Position numbers and translations under genes: made by a program. The notes under the pieces are model-generated. The model saw nothing but the letters and a program-made list of their open reading frames with translations, had not been told where the DNA came from and ran no database searches. 64,000 nucleotides of DNA from Manis javanica (lineage: Eukaryota > Chordata > Mammalia > Pholidota > Manidae). This document shows, piece by piece, positions 38,145 through 49,485 of the stretch. Each line of letters starts with the position of its first letter. Position 1 is the stretch's first letter. The DNA lies in the NCBI RefSeq assembly GCF_040802235.1, contig NC_133163.1:67312001-67376000 (forward strand), in the 5' to 3' direction.

Positions 38145-39960
38145 AAAAAATGGGCAGAGGAGCTGAACAGACAGTTCTCCAAAGAAGAAATTCAGATGAC
38201 CAACAGACACATGAAAAGATGCTCCACATTGCTTGTCATCAGAGAAATGCAAATTAAAACTACAATGAGATATCACCTCACACCAGTAAGGATAGCCACC
38301 ATCCAAAAGACAAACAACAACAAATGTTGGCGAGGTTGTGTAGAAAGGGGAACCCTCCTACACTGCTGGTGGGAATTTAATTAGTCCAACCATTGTGGAA
38401 AGCAATATGGAGGTTCCTCAAAAAGCTCAAAATAGAAATACCATTTGACCCAGGAATTCCATTTCTAGGAATTTATCCTAAGAATGCTGGAGCCCAGTTT
38501 GAAAAAGACAGATGCACCCCTATGTTTATTGCAGCACTATTTACAATAGCCAAGAAATGGAAGCAACCTAAGTGTCCATCAGTAGATTAATGAAGAAGAT
38601 GTGGAACATATACACAATGGAATATTATTCAGCCATAAGAAGAAAACAAATCCTACCATTTGCAACAACATGGATGGAGCCAGAGGGTACTATGCTCAGT
38701 GAAATAAGCCAGGCAGAGAAAGACAAATACCAAATGATTTCACTCATATGTGGAGTGTAAGAACAAAGGAAAACTGAAGGAACAAAACAGCAGCAGAATC
38801 ACAGAACCCAAGAACGGACTAACAGTTAGCAAAGGGAAAGGGACTGGGAAGGATGGGTGGGAAGGGAGGGATAAGGGGGGGGCGTGAAGAAAGGGGTCAT
38901 CACGATTAGCATGTATAATGTGGGGGGAGGCACGGGGAGGGCTGTGCAACACAGAGAAGTCAAGTAGTGATTCTATAGCATCTTACTATGCTGATGGACA
39001 GTGACTGTAATGGGGGTTGGTGAAGGGGGGAACCTAGAAACATAATGTTCCTCATGTAATTGTAGACTAATGATACAAAAAAAAAATTTGTACTAAAATT
39101 GGCAGAAAAATGCTGCCATTAAACTGTGGCATGACATGAACTAAGAGAGATCCTAATTTCGGAAATATAAGAAAATGAAAAGTATATTTTAGAATTAATG
39201 TAATATGTTTTATTAATTTAAATAGTCAATATAAAATTGAAGAATTTAACAATTTAACCAGATTCTTATATGCTACTCACTGGCATTCTAAAACCACATT
39301 CCCAATAAAAGAGCATATTTCAATTCAATATGTAACATCACAAATGAAAATTAGATAGGTTGGAACACGATAAAATTGGACTCTTTCAGTACATAAAAGT
39401 ACTACTATCTATTCATGAACATAACTCTTCTTCAATTGTTCTATTGGGTCAATTCTATAAAGTCATGCAATTTGTTTTATTCATCAAACATATCAGATGC
39501 AATATAATCAAATAAATTCAGTACTTAAGACAAAATAGGCCCCTATGATGACTGACAATCATTACTTCAGAGTTACTTAAATTTTTCTTATTAATGATAA
39601 ACTAGATATTCCTCTTTTTAAAAAGTATATTTAAATTAAAGGAAAAAAACGTTTTCAGAGTTGGAAAAGACCTTAAGACATCCAGTTCTTTTCCTTCACT
39701 TAAGAAGGTAAACCAGTCTGTAGAAACAGAAACAAGAGAGAACATTTGAATTCTCATATTATAAAGCCTCAAACTCAGGATTATTTTTAACTTCGGAAGT
39801 AAAAAGTTGAATAGAAGGAAAAAAATGTTGGTAAGTACTATAACTTAACGTTATTTTCTCTAAACATTTCCCTTAAAATTTTGAGTTCAGGGTAGTCAAA
39901 GACATCTTTAACCATGTGCTTGACAACAGATGTCATTATTAGAAATATATAAAAACTCAC

Positions 39961-40049
39961 AGATGCAGAGTGATTCCCATGTCTCTCAGCTCCTTCACAG
40001 AGAGTAGAGGAGAGATGATATCTTGGCCAAATCTGTCATAAATGAGCAC
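39961..40049 (-). CDS. SCFD1: SCFD1 exon 3 (residues 39-67)
   Basis: 89 nt, acceptor aaactag and donor GTGAGT. It encodes VLIYDRFGQDIISPLLSVKE then LRDMGITLH: the first strand and helix of the SM domain 1 fold, with the hydrophobic LIYD strand typical of the family. It ends with two bases of codon 68. Confidence 0.96.
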
Positions 40050-40180
40050 CTAGTTTTAAAAAAATGTGTTTTTTAAACATCATCATCAGTGAACAATCAA
40101 CAGAGAACCCATAATAACACAATGTTGAGGTACATTTTCTTTTAATGAATCATTTTACTTGTGGATAAAATGATAGTTCC

Positions 40181-40579
40181 TGTGGCCCAGAACTCTCACC
40201 TGGCCCTGGTCAGTTAGCTCACTACACACGTGTGGGCAATACGTTGTCATTGACTCTATAGGGGGAGCCCTGCCTAGTGCTCTTGGTGACAGGGTGGCAT
40301 GGCTGCAAGGCTGCAGGAGAGCAGAGCAGAGGCTGGAAAGGTGAAAGCGCCGAGGACAGAGGCCCAGAGGATGGTGGTGTGGACAGAGAGGTCTAGAGGC
40401 AGAGACTGCTTGCTGCATGCAGACTCACTCTAAGTGAATGGGATTTTAGTGATTGACCTGCCACCATGGAAATAAAGTTGGGTGTAATCCTTTCACCCCA
40501 AGAACGTTTTACTGTCATTTCTTTGGTCACATTGAATCTATGGTGAACTTGCCCGGGGCTGAAACCCACTGGCAAGACA
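40181..40579 (+). mobile_element. Probable solo LTR (~400 bp)
   Basis: A GC-richer block that starts TGTGGCCC and ends GGCAAGACA. AATAAA at about 40469 is followed by a U5-like tail with aacttgcccggggctgaaa, a form common in retroviral LTRs. I see no clear target duplication, so the ends are less certain. It lies in SCFD1 intron 3, about 130 bp from exon 3. Confidence 0.55.
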
Positions 40580-41234
40580 GTATGGAATTCTTATTCTTAA
40601 CTCAATTTAATACTATCCATCATTATTCAACAAAATGTCCATTCACGTAGTAATCCATTCTTAAAAAGCATTATTAGGCTAAAATAAATAATTATGTAAA
40701 TTTCTTCTTATAAAATGTTTTTTCTAGGTAAAAAAACATATTAAAGACTATAAAACCTTAATCTTAAAACTATTATAAAGGACTTTGAACATACAGCAAA
40801 CTCACATACATTCCCCTACCCAGTTCACACATATCCTTTCTGAGAAAAATGAATCACTCAAGACTAATGCACAACAAGTTCCAAACCTATAAAGAAAATT
40901 TAGCAATTTAAGCATCTCAGAAATAAATTCATTTTAAAAATTAAGTCCCTAAAGAGTACTTGCTAGCCTTATTCTGTTACATGTATTTCCTCACATTCTA
41001 AAAAGTACTGACACTGACACCTTTGAGTTTTACGAACTCCAACTGGGTCTTCTAAGTCAAAATTAGTTTTAGAGTTAAGGTTTAAACAAAAGAGACACTT
41101 CAACTAGCAAGTGTTTTCATAATTTTTTTTGAGTAAGAAATCACTAGAGGCTAAAACATGCTGTCATGAAAACATGGTTTTCTTGAATGCCAGCATTTTC
41201 TTCAGAAAAACTAAAATTCTTCTTGCTCTAGTTA

Positions 41235-42215
41235 TGAGAGGTTGGATGTTGTGTCCCTCAAAAATCTTCCCTCTTTAAGTCCCTATACATCTGTTTTATT
41301 ATCTTGTGATATAGAACTGATAGGTATGGAAAGAATTTGACACATACCTGTACCTAAGAAATTCTCAAGCTTTTTAACTCAAAAGCTCAATACAGGCTTT
41401 AGAAAGAATACACTAGTATACAAAGGGTAATAAGAAGATGCCCACAAATAAACAGGAAGGAAAGGGAAAATAAAGGGCAACACTTAAGCTTAAACTATGA
41501 ATCCAACATAGATAACTTTAACCTCCTTTAGCTTTAACCTAAGGGACTTAAAGGACTCATGAGTTTTCAAAACATCCAAACTTGTAAGAAAGTTTTCTTT
41601 TCTTAAATGTTAGCAAGAGATAAGTATAAAGAAATTATAAACTAACAAATTTAAACTTAACTTTATATATACCTGGGAGAGAGAGATAAAGTGAACACGG
41701 TTTAACTCAAAAAATGGGAAAAAGCTCAGAGTTCAAAGGTTCTCCAACATTTCTCAAAGAAGACCAACCAGAGTAAATAAAGACCTATTAGTGAGGCCCC
41801 CACCTCAGAGACCAGATGGAATCCCTAGGTGAGTATTACTATCACCTGTTTATCTTGCCTGAGGGTTTCAGCCTAGGGCAAGTTCACTATGGATTCAGTG
41901 AGACAAGGAAATGATGATGGAACATTCTTGGGATAAAAGGGTTTATACCCAGCTTTATTCTACTGGTGGTGGAGCACTAAAATCATGTCTGCATCTGGCA
42001 GTCTGCAGGTCCATAATCTACCTCCATCTCTGCCACTGCCCACTGGACAGAGCCTTTATATGGTAACTCAGTAAGTAACAGCTCATTGTCTGTGGGGTGT
42101 GGAAGTATTAGCCTAGTAGTAGGCCAATTACCTCATAAAACAGTTTAGGGTCAGGTGAGGATCCTGGCCTGGCCATAGGAACTTCCATTTTCCCCAGTCT
42201 TATTCCATAACACGT
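41235..42215 (+). mobile_element. Old LTR-like fragments in SCFD1 intron 2
   Basis: 41235-41290 resembles the start of an MLT1-type LTR (gaggttggatgttgtgtccc). About 41700-42215 is a moderately GC-rich block ending with a TTATTCCATAACA-type terminus that reads like an ERV LTR. The two may be unrelated. Families and ends are uncertain. Confidence 0.35.
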
Positions 42216-42368
42216 TTATCAAAAAGATTCACATTAAAAAGCCATGTTAAATAAGATATTCATGCATTACAACTAAAATGTATTACTGTTCAGTGTAACA
42301 AGAATTTCTCTCCAATCACTACAGTAAGGGCCAAGAAAGAGGAAATAGTCTCCATTAAACTCCTTTAC

Positions 42369-42439
42369 CTTCCATACTGGTTCTCCAGTGCTGTTTTTAA
42401 CATGAGGCACGTTGAAATTCAACATACGCTTCAAAGCCA
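42369..42439 (-). CDS. SCFD1: SCFD1 exon 2 (residues 15-38)
   Basis: 71 nt between acceptor tttccag and donor GTAAAG. With the base left from exon 1 it reads VALKRMLNFNVP..., then VKNSTGEPVWK. This is the start of SM domain 1, the region that in SLY1 contacts the N-terminal peptide of syntaxin-5 (family knowledge). The exon ends in phase 0. Confidence 0.96.
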
Positions 42440-42885
42440 CTGGAAATGAAAATAGTCTTATTAAATACTACCATTGTTTTTTAGGATTTCATACCCTGCT
42501 CCCCCACATTTATTACTTACTATCTCAAACAAACTATCAGTAAAACAATTACATCAACAGCTAATTGGGATGTATTTGGGAGATCTTCTAAAATACAATA
42601 GGCATCTGCACCCAGAGGAAAATGTGAAAAATATTAAGCAAGAAGCCTTTTCCATTTCTCCTGACAATCTCACACTCTATTTTATATAGATGCAAATCAT
42701 GAAGTTGCAGTGGCCTCAACAGATAACTGATATTGTTATCTATTTACTATCTGGATGAAAGCATAGATTAAGATCAGTCTTTCTTAAAAATTATCAATGA
42801 TATATTTAATTGGTTTGTATACAAAACCTTTATATGGCACGTCTATTTTTTTTTGTTATTTTGGAGTACACTTTATGGACACTTT

Positions 42886-42927
42886 ATCCTGTCAAGATTC
42901 AGTGAAATCCTGTCAAGATTCAGTGAA
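42886..42927. repeat. Two tandem 21-bp units
   Basis: atcctgtcaagattcagtga(a) occurs twice, back to back, with no mismatch. SCFD1 intron 1. Confidence 0.9.
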
Positions 42928-44074
42928 GCATTGTTTAATATCACATGCTCTAAGGAAAAAGTGAGACTTTTTTGCAGATATGTAATGGGTAACTGATAAC
43001 CCCTGCTAAGAAAACACAAAATTTCTGAAGTCATAGCAGTTATTCTCTGTATATTATAGTAATTTGCAGTTTTTATTGCTCATCTGCTCATGTGTTACAG
43101 CAGACTCAGAAACCTTTTCTAAAGAAAAATCTGAATATATTCCTATGTGAACGTGAGATGGCCAAATAGGCAAGGGAGAGTACTAGTTAGATGATTTAGT
43201 TTTTAAGACTGGCACACCTAAAATCCACTTAGCTGATTTTCAGAAGCATTTAGATTAAGCTTTATTAAATTAATACACAACAATCTGCAATCCAGCTCCT
43301 AAAATAAAATTTTGTAATATGCAAATCACCTGAATATCAATTTATAGCCTATTCATTCACTCAAGTGCCTGTTTCTTGAAGCAGGTAAAATACGAGATTG
43401 ACTTCAGTGATACATTTGTATATTTATGTGTACGTGCATACAGACATTTTTTGGTAAAATGTTAGTACCTAATGCCCAGCTAATAATATACATTGCCAGT
43501 AATTTATTTGGCAATGAATTATTTAATACTTTAGCAGCTCATAGGTATTACAGCACTATATAAAAATATGTAAATAAAAAGCTTTGATATTTAAAAGTGA
43601 AGTAACAACAGGAGGCATAAAAGGTACTCCTGGATTAATTCTCCCATTGTGTTGCAATTGTGGTGGAAGTGTCAGAAAACCAAACTCTTTCAACATTAAA
43701 ACTGGTAGAGAACTGAACCGCGCGCAGAGACAAATCCGGGACCTCACAGGTAGTAATACCGGGTAAAAATATGCCAGCTGTTCAGATCCTGTAATGGCCT
43801 TTTGAGGCCCGGTAGGAAAGAAACAAGTGCAAAACAGTAGCAACCGGCCCACTTCTCAAGCCCTTCTCCTGCACAAGTGACAAGCCGGGCTCTCGAGCTA
43901 ATGGCATCTCTACTCTCAAACTCAAAAGGGGAGGGGCTTTCGATGCTCTGCGAACTGAAGTGAATTCCACGGAGCTGCACGCACGGTCACCGGGTGAGGG
44001 CGACAAGCAGAGGAAAAGGATGTCTCTACGGTGGTCCCAAAACCGCAGGAAGGGGAAGGGAATTACATAGGTAC

Positions 44075-44117
44075 CTGTTTGTCTCTCCCGAATACTTGCC
44101 GCCGCAGCCGCAGCCAT
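44075..44117 (-). CDS. SCFD1: SCFD1 exon 1, coding part (residues 1-14)
   Basis: ATG at 44117-44115 opens MAAAAAASIRERQT. The exon ends ACAG followed by donor GTACCT, leaving one base of codon 15. The start context is CAAGATGG (purine at -3, G at +4), a strong Kozak match. The alanine run followed by SIRERQ is the known SCFD1 N terminus. The 5' UTR lies to the right, inside the CpG island; its limit is not visible. An in-frame ATG 15 bases upstream is described separately. Confidence 0.95.
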
Positions 44118-44120
44118 CTT
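44111..44120 (-). promoter_or_regulatory. YY1-like site overlapping the SCFD1 start codon
   Basis: On the gene strand AAGATGGCTG, preceded by C, matches the YY1 core (AAnATGGC). YY1 sites spanning the start codon just downstream of the transcription start are common in TATA-less CpG promoters. Function here is inferred. Confidence 0.5.
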
Positions 44121-44161
44121 GACTCCCACCATCCACCGCCGGGCAGGCGAGCAGAGCCCGA

Positions 44162-44169
44162 TGACGTGG
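44162..44169 (+). promoter_or_regulatory. CRE/UPRE-like motif TGACGTGG upstream of SCFD1
   Basis: TGACGTGG lies 45 bases upstream of the SCFD1 start codon, on the strand opposite to the gene. It matches the ATF/CREB half-site and the core bound by XBP1/ATF6-type factors in secretory-pathway genes. Binding is inferred from motif identity only. Confidence 0.5.
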
Positions 44170-45194
44170 CCGCCCCGACTGCCCCGGAAGCAAAGCTCTG
44201 AAGGGCGGAGCCAAAGATTCCCGGGGGCCGGACCCGCCTTCTCCGTGACGACCCTCCCACACCCTCCGCCCTTTCCGCAGAACTTGGAAGACCCGGTGGA
44301 AAGCAATTGCCAAACGTTTAGGGTTTACTTTTCAGCTGCGGAATGCAAGGAATATTTATCCTATCTAATCAAGCCACAGCTTCTCAAATGGGAGTTGCTT
44401 TAAAGTGAGTAGGATAGGAGAATGGTGTAGTGCCAACAATTAACTGTTTGGTAGTTTACAGATCACTGAAGTGACAATAAGAGTTTAAGGATCATAGGAC
44501 TAAAGTAAATGAAGATCCTGGAACAAAGAAGGCATTTTAAATGATAGCTTCCTCCTGTTTCCCAGTGCAGCTAAGTTTTCCCTTTGCTCCCTTTTCGTGG
44601 GGAAACAGGCAGTTCTGGAACATTGCTCTCATCTGGCAGATTTCTCAGTCTGCTACGGAAAATGGTCTGGCTTCAGGGTGTTTTGCCTACATGGGCACAG
44701 AAGCCAGGAAGGTACAAGACGGCAAACTGGCAATTTTTCCCCTTTCAATAACCACAAAATCACAAACCATTACTTTGGGTGAAAGGACGTGAGAGGACAG
44801 GGCGGTGTTTTAACGTACACTTGAAGCCTCGTGATGACAAGATGTACCCACGATAATTTTTAATTTAATCCATAGATTTTTTTTGAATGTCAAAACTGGA
44901 TACACAATAACTCACTCATCTTAACGTTCGAGTTCACTAGTGACATCGCATTAGTTTTGAATATGTTCATTATGAAGCTGTACCAAATTCTGAAATGAGA
45001 CTGTGCCTCAAAATTTGCTTTGAAGACTTAACATTCAAATTTATGAAATGTATTAAAAGTTACCATAACTACAAAGCAAAATTCTATTTCTAATTTCTCT
45101 AGTTCACAAATAAGTCATTTATTTTTATGACACTTAAAGACAGGTGATCTTTTAACACCATTAGGAAGCACCCTAGAACTGAACGTACATTATT

Positions 45195-45570
45195 TTCCTT
45201 GTAACTTTTTTCAACTTCTTTGAAGTATAACTGACAAAATTTGTAAGGTAATTAAAGGGTACATTGTGATTACTTTGATATATGTACACATCGTGAAAGG
45301 GTTCCCCCGATCTAGTTAATTGTCACATCCATCACCTATTTTTGGTGAGAACATTTCTTAGCAAACTTCAATATACACTGTTATCAACTATAGTCACCTT
45401 GTTGTTAGATTCTCAGACCATACTCACCTTATAGCTGAAAGTTTATTACTGCATTGTAAAATTATATGTGAAATCTATTTTAAAAAGTTCAAACTCATGA
45501 AAACAAGAGTAGAAAAGAGGCTACCAGGGGTTAGGGAGTGGGGAAAATAGGGAGCAGCTGGTAAAAGGTT
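45195..45570. mobile_element. Old L1 3' fragment with internal inversion
   Basis: 45195-45440 reads as the antisense of an L1MA-type 3' region (aagtataactgac..., tccatcacct, ctatagtcacc, agctgaaagttt). From about 45482 the orientation switches to sense (aggctaccaggggttaggg). An opposite-strand junction within one L1 is typical of twin priming during insertion. Boundaries are approximate. Confidence 0.6.
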
Positions 45571-46443
45571 ATTAACCTACATTAAAATTACATCACATTT
45601 TAATAACTAATTGACATATTCACCAAGAAATTAACTGGAAGTTTTATTCAGTGCTATCACTAATATTTTGAAGGAATCACTATGATCTAGGTGTGTTGTA
45701 ATAAAATGACATTTGCTGACAGAGGGGAAAGTTCTACTTCATTTTTTTGTTTCCATGGAACATAAAATATCCAGGCTTTCCCATCTTCCAGTATCTGAGA
45801 GTCCAATATTGTTCTTTCGGTAATTAGACTTTGAAATGCAAATCTACCATCTAACCATTTCAGTTCTATCACAGACTTTTCCCCAAGACTATATGACTAT
45901 ATTCATATAAAATGCTAAGACAATGTTTCTAACATTTATATGCAGTATATACATATGAAATGACAAAGACTGGACCAAGGAGTGCACATGGTGTGAGCAA
46001 TAAATGTATAAAACTATGCCCCACACAACAGTGGCAGTAGACAAATAATCCTAAAGATGAGACTGAGTAAGGTATATTACATATTATTAGAATCAGGAAG
46101 AAACAAAATAAACCATGGCTTCACAGTGTTAACCTAATTTACTGTAGTCTTTTAGCTGACTTTACCTGTTGATTTTTGGGTTAAATAATTATCCTGGCAA
46201 ACTTATTTTACTGTAGGAGATAGTTTTAACACAGAATACCTCAAAACAGCTCATTCAAGAGAGGTTTGTGGGTGTCAGGTAACAACTGCTTGCAGGGTCT
46301 CTCAAATGTGGAGAGTAAAGAATCTTGTATCTACTTAATCTTTCAGTATCTTAACATTGTTAAATCTTATCAAGTATTTTAGTTCATATAAGCCCTTCTC
46401 ATTTAGTAGCATAAACATATTTATTTAGAAAACTCCATTATAA

Positions 46444-46466
46444 GTGTGTGTGTGTGTGTGTGTGTT
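46444..46466. repeat. (TG)n microsatellite
   Basis: About eleven uninterrupted GT units in the SCFD1-G2E3 spacer. Confidence 0.95.
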
Positions 46467-48475
46467 TTGGTTACATCTGAAGTCTTATTTTAAAGAATGG
46501 GGAAAAAGGCTGACACATAAACTATCACCTAGCTTAACACCTGGCATACTGTAGGTATTGGAATATGTTTGGCGATTAGAAAAGATAAGAGTCAAAACAA
46601 GAACTTGAAAACTGGGTCTCTAAAGCCATCCAGATTTTCCTAAACTACAGGTCATACACATTCAGGTAACCCATCATTCAATGTTTTCTTATGCTTTGTA
46701 TCACATTAGTTGAAAGCATAAAACTTGCATTGCATTGCTCGAGGTATAGAAACTAAATATTATAAAAGTAACAATGAAGCATGTGATAATCACCATATAA
46801 ACAAATTACATATAAACAACCTTTTTCTAATCATTTTGTCATTACTGAAAGCTAAGGCAAAGTCACAGAGAAAACTTACCCATTATACTCTCTTTTACTT
46901 AGCATTTAGCATTAAGTACTTCCATATTAGGGAAAAAATAAGTTTTCACATAAAGGAGAAGCCAAAGTGAATTCTCAGTTAGTGATCAAATGAAGGCTTC
47001 TTACTTGGCCCAAACAAATAAATGGCTTACTCATAATATGGAAATTAAATATTACAATGTATAAAATTGTAAACTAGTTTCTGATGAGATATTTTAAAGA
47101 ATCTTTAAATACTAACAGACTGTATAAAAGGCCTTCAGATGAAGTTACCATATCAAAAAGTTCAAAAACCTTAATAACAATTAATATAAAACTAACCAAA
47201 GATTATTAACAGTAGATGCTTAACAGGTGATTTTATGGGCTTCTTCAATATTGAGAGCAATAGAAAACAAGCTTGAAATATACAGCATGCAGATGATTAA
47301 AATATTTAAGAATACATATACACATTTATGTTTATAGTATAACTCCTTTTTAAAAATTCACATAAGAATTGTGCACTGACTATTAACAATGAATAGAGAA
47401 AAAAATATCAACCATTTGATATAGAAAACCTGCCAAAGAAATAAATAACCTGTATTCTGATATGCCTTGACTATATAGATTAATCTAAAAATCATACTAA
47501 TGGAACATGCTTAAAACCAGCAAGCATTCTGCAGTATGACTATGCTTCACTTTAAAATGTGAATATCATAAATTATTTACACTACCTTATCCTAAGGCCC
47601 TATTTACACATAAGTGAAATGAGGACTTTCTAATTGTAGCCAACACAAGCACACTGCCTACCTACCATCCCTCCCTACCCAAAAAGATTTATGAATGTTT
47701 ATCAGCTTTAGTCACCATGGTAGGGGAAATTTATTAAAAGTACAAGAAACCAGAAAATAGCTTTAATTAGTTTTTTTTTTGGTTGTATTGGTTTAATGGC
47801 TTTTTAAATTTTATAAAAACTAGGTAGGTTAAGAAATAAAGTAATCCCATTTATAAACACATTTGGAATAAAAGATATATGGTATGAAGCTTCTGTTAAA
47901 TATGGAAACTTTTCTGATAATCAGTCCTTTAATTTTAATAATCAATTCAACATAAGATACATAAGTTCTTAAAAACTTAAAGTTAACATGAAACTTTAAT
48001 TTGCTGGGTCTGTCAATAAGTGAAACAAAAGAATTATGTTTTACTTTTCTTCTTTGGTATTGATATATATATTACCATTATCAAGTCAATCATCTTATTT
48101 TTCTTTAAGAACATCAATAATTTTAAGGCTGTGTCTTTAGGATGATGAGAATATGGCAATAGACGATACCTGCTTTGTACATAAAGAAAAATGTGGTTAA
48201 AACCAAGCAATTTGCCTGTCAAAATGATTTAACTCTCATACAATTGCTTTGGTGGAAAACCGATTTATTGATAACAGATTAGGGATATTAGACTTTTCCA
48301 ATTTATTCTTTTCCAAGAATATAAATATGGGGACATGACTGTGGGAATATATATCTTCAAATTGTTATATGATTCCATGTTACTTTTAGGTATTCTTTGA
48401 CTTTCAGTAACAGTAATAAAGTTTAAAAAGAAAGGAAATGTAAACAGCTTATAGAACTAAACAATGAAACACAGA

Positions 48476-48612
48476 GTTATTTCTGCATAGTGAAATTAGG
48501 GAGGATTTTTCATATTTCTTACGTATTTCTACACTGATTATACACAGTTATTTCTGCATAGTGAAATTAGGGAGGATTTTTCATATTTCTTACATATTTC
48601 TACACTGATTAT
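48476..48612. repeat. Tandem duplication, period 71 bp
   Basis: Two adjacent copies, each beginning gttatttctgcatagtg and ending acactgattat. The 66 compared bases differ at one position (acgtat versus acatat). It lies about 0.9 kb past the G2E3 stop, so possibly in its 3' UTR. Confidence 0.9.
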
Positions 48613-49485
48613 ATAACAATAGATATTGCTCAAGAGCAAAGAAGGTAACTGTAAATAATGCAATGGTGCCAGGTTACCTATCATCAAACTATTTTGATAA
48701 TAACTGTCATGTAGCCAAACCTACCACATGGCAATCCAGAGAGATCATTCAGATACCCAAAATGACTGTGGATCAGATGTATGATCCACATTGAGATGCA
48801 AAAAAAAAGATTACATGACTAATGCCAAGGCTTTAGAGAAGACTTTCTTAGTTTTTTTCAACTATATTTTATCCACCTTGGAAATGTTGTTTAAAAGACT
48901 ATGGAATGTCCATAGATTCTAGAATATTAGTGCAATTCTGCTTCTTATATAATACTTCCCATTAGGATAATCTAATTACAGTGTGGGTCTTTTTTAATAT
49001 AAATCAGTAATCTAAAAAGATTTTAAGCAACCAATTTGGTGCCATCCTAGAAAAGGATACATATAACACATACCCCTGAATATATGCACCTTTGATTTAT
49101 ATAACAGTATTTATCTATTAGCTTTTCTATTTAATGCTTTAAAATAAGGAGTAATTTGAAAACTGCATAAGCTAGAAAAATTGTGGCTAATCCTAATTTA
49201 CAAAAATAGAGTGTAAGTTTTTTCTTATATACACCATACTGTTACACTTGAAGAAAGTCTGTATTGTTGCTCTAAAACTATTTATATTAAGGTTTATGAA
49301 GCATGTATAATAATTAAAAAGATCAAATATTTTTTGCTTAAGTGGCCAGAACATTCCTTTATGTTCGTATCATAAATTTTCTTGGGCAAGAAGCTGATAA
49401 GTTAGTTCAAAAGTGATAATGGAGATCGCTGAAACAGGAAGTTATCAATAGCAGCTTTCAAATAAGTATCTTTGTTCAAAACATT

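Larger units (their letters stand above)
36997..39079 (+). mobile_element. 5'-truncated L1 with intact 3' end, carrying a nested retroposon
   Basis: It begins within the C-terminal half of ORF2. After the nested insertion it continues with the end of ORF2 (for example [15 protein letters not shown]), a G-rich 3' UTR and a poly(A) tail. Direct repeats of aaaaaaatttgtac flank it (36983-36996 and about 39080-39093), marking the insertion. L1 sequence alone is about 1.4 kb. It is clearly younger than the other L1 pieces in the window. It cannot make a full ORF2 protein. Confidence 0.9.
1..44117 (-). other. SCFD1: SCFD1 (SLY1) gene, 5' portion: exons 1-14, continuing past the left edge
   Basis: Fourteen exons on the minus strand, joined in phase, give 408 uninterrupted codons starting MAAAAAASIRERQT. 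They match the human SCFD1/SLY1 protein as I remember it, with few conservative changes; the full protein is about 640 residues. SCFD1 is a cytosolic Sec1/Munc18-family protein that binds syntaxin-5/syntaxin-18 type SNAREs and promotes ER-Golgi and intra-Golgi vesicle fusion. The part present should cover SM domain 1, most of domain 2 and the start of domain 3a; this partition is from family knowledge, not read directly. Coding sizes are 43, 71, 89, 91, 123, 88, 90, 56, 86, 100, 140, 91, 74 and 82 nt. I found no frameshift or stop. Transcription starts in the CpG island at about 44.1 kb. Sequence matching exon 15 was not found in bases 1-7778, so it presumably lies outside the window. Confidence 0.97.
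43690..44290. promoter_or_regulatory. SCFD1: CpG-island promoter of SCFD1
   Basis: The only GC-rich, CpG-dense stretch in a window that is otherwise AT-rich. It runs from intron 1 across exon 1 into the 5' flank. No TATA box sits at a convincing distance. Visible motifs near the start codon are a YY1-type CAAGATGGC over the ATG, an ETS-type CCGGAAG (about 44184-44190) and TGACGTGG (44162-44169). Limits were judged by eye. The transcription start is not determined. Confidence 0.85.
44118..49485. other. SCFD1-G2E3 spacer, including the G2E3 3' flank / probable 3' UTR
   Basis: No coding exon recognised. It holds the SCFD1 5' UTR and CpG flank (to ~44290), a rearranged L1 (45195-45570), a TG microsatellite (46444-46466) and a 71-bp tandem duplication (48476-48612). 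Several AATAAA signals for the G2E3 strand exist (for example TTTATT on the plus strand at 48263-48268), but I cannot say which is used. Confidence 0.7.

Noticed and set aside
38037..38384. 115-codon plus-strand ORF
   Set aside because: A fusion of retroposon 3' end and the L1 ORF2 tail created by the nested insertion.
43782..44306. 174-codon minus-strand open frame over the SCFD1 promoter
   Set aside because: It starts at TTG and reads past the exon 1 donor into intron 1. Only residues from MAAAAAAS to the donor are SCFD1.
46444..48612. Idea that short repeats here form a CRISPR-like or satellite array
   Set aside because: Only one dinucleotide microsatellite and one two-copy tandem duplication; no spaced repeat series.
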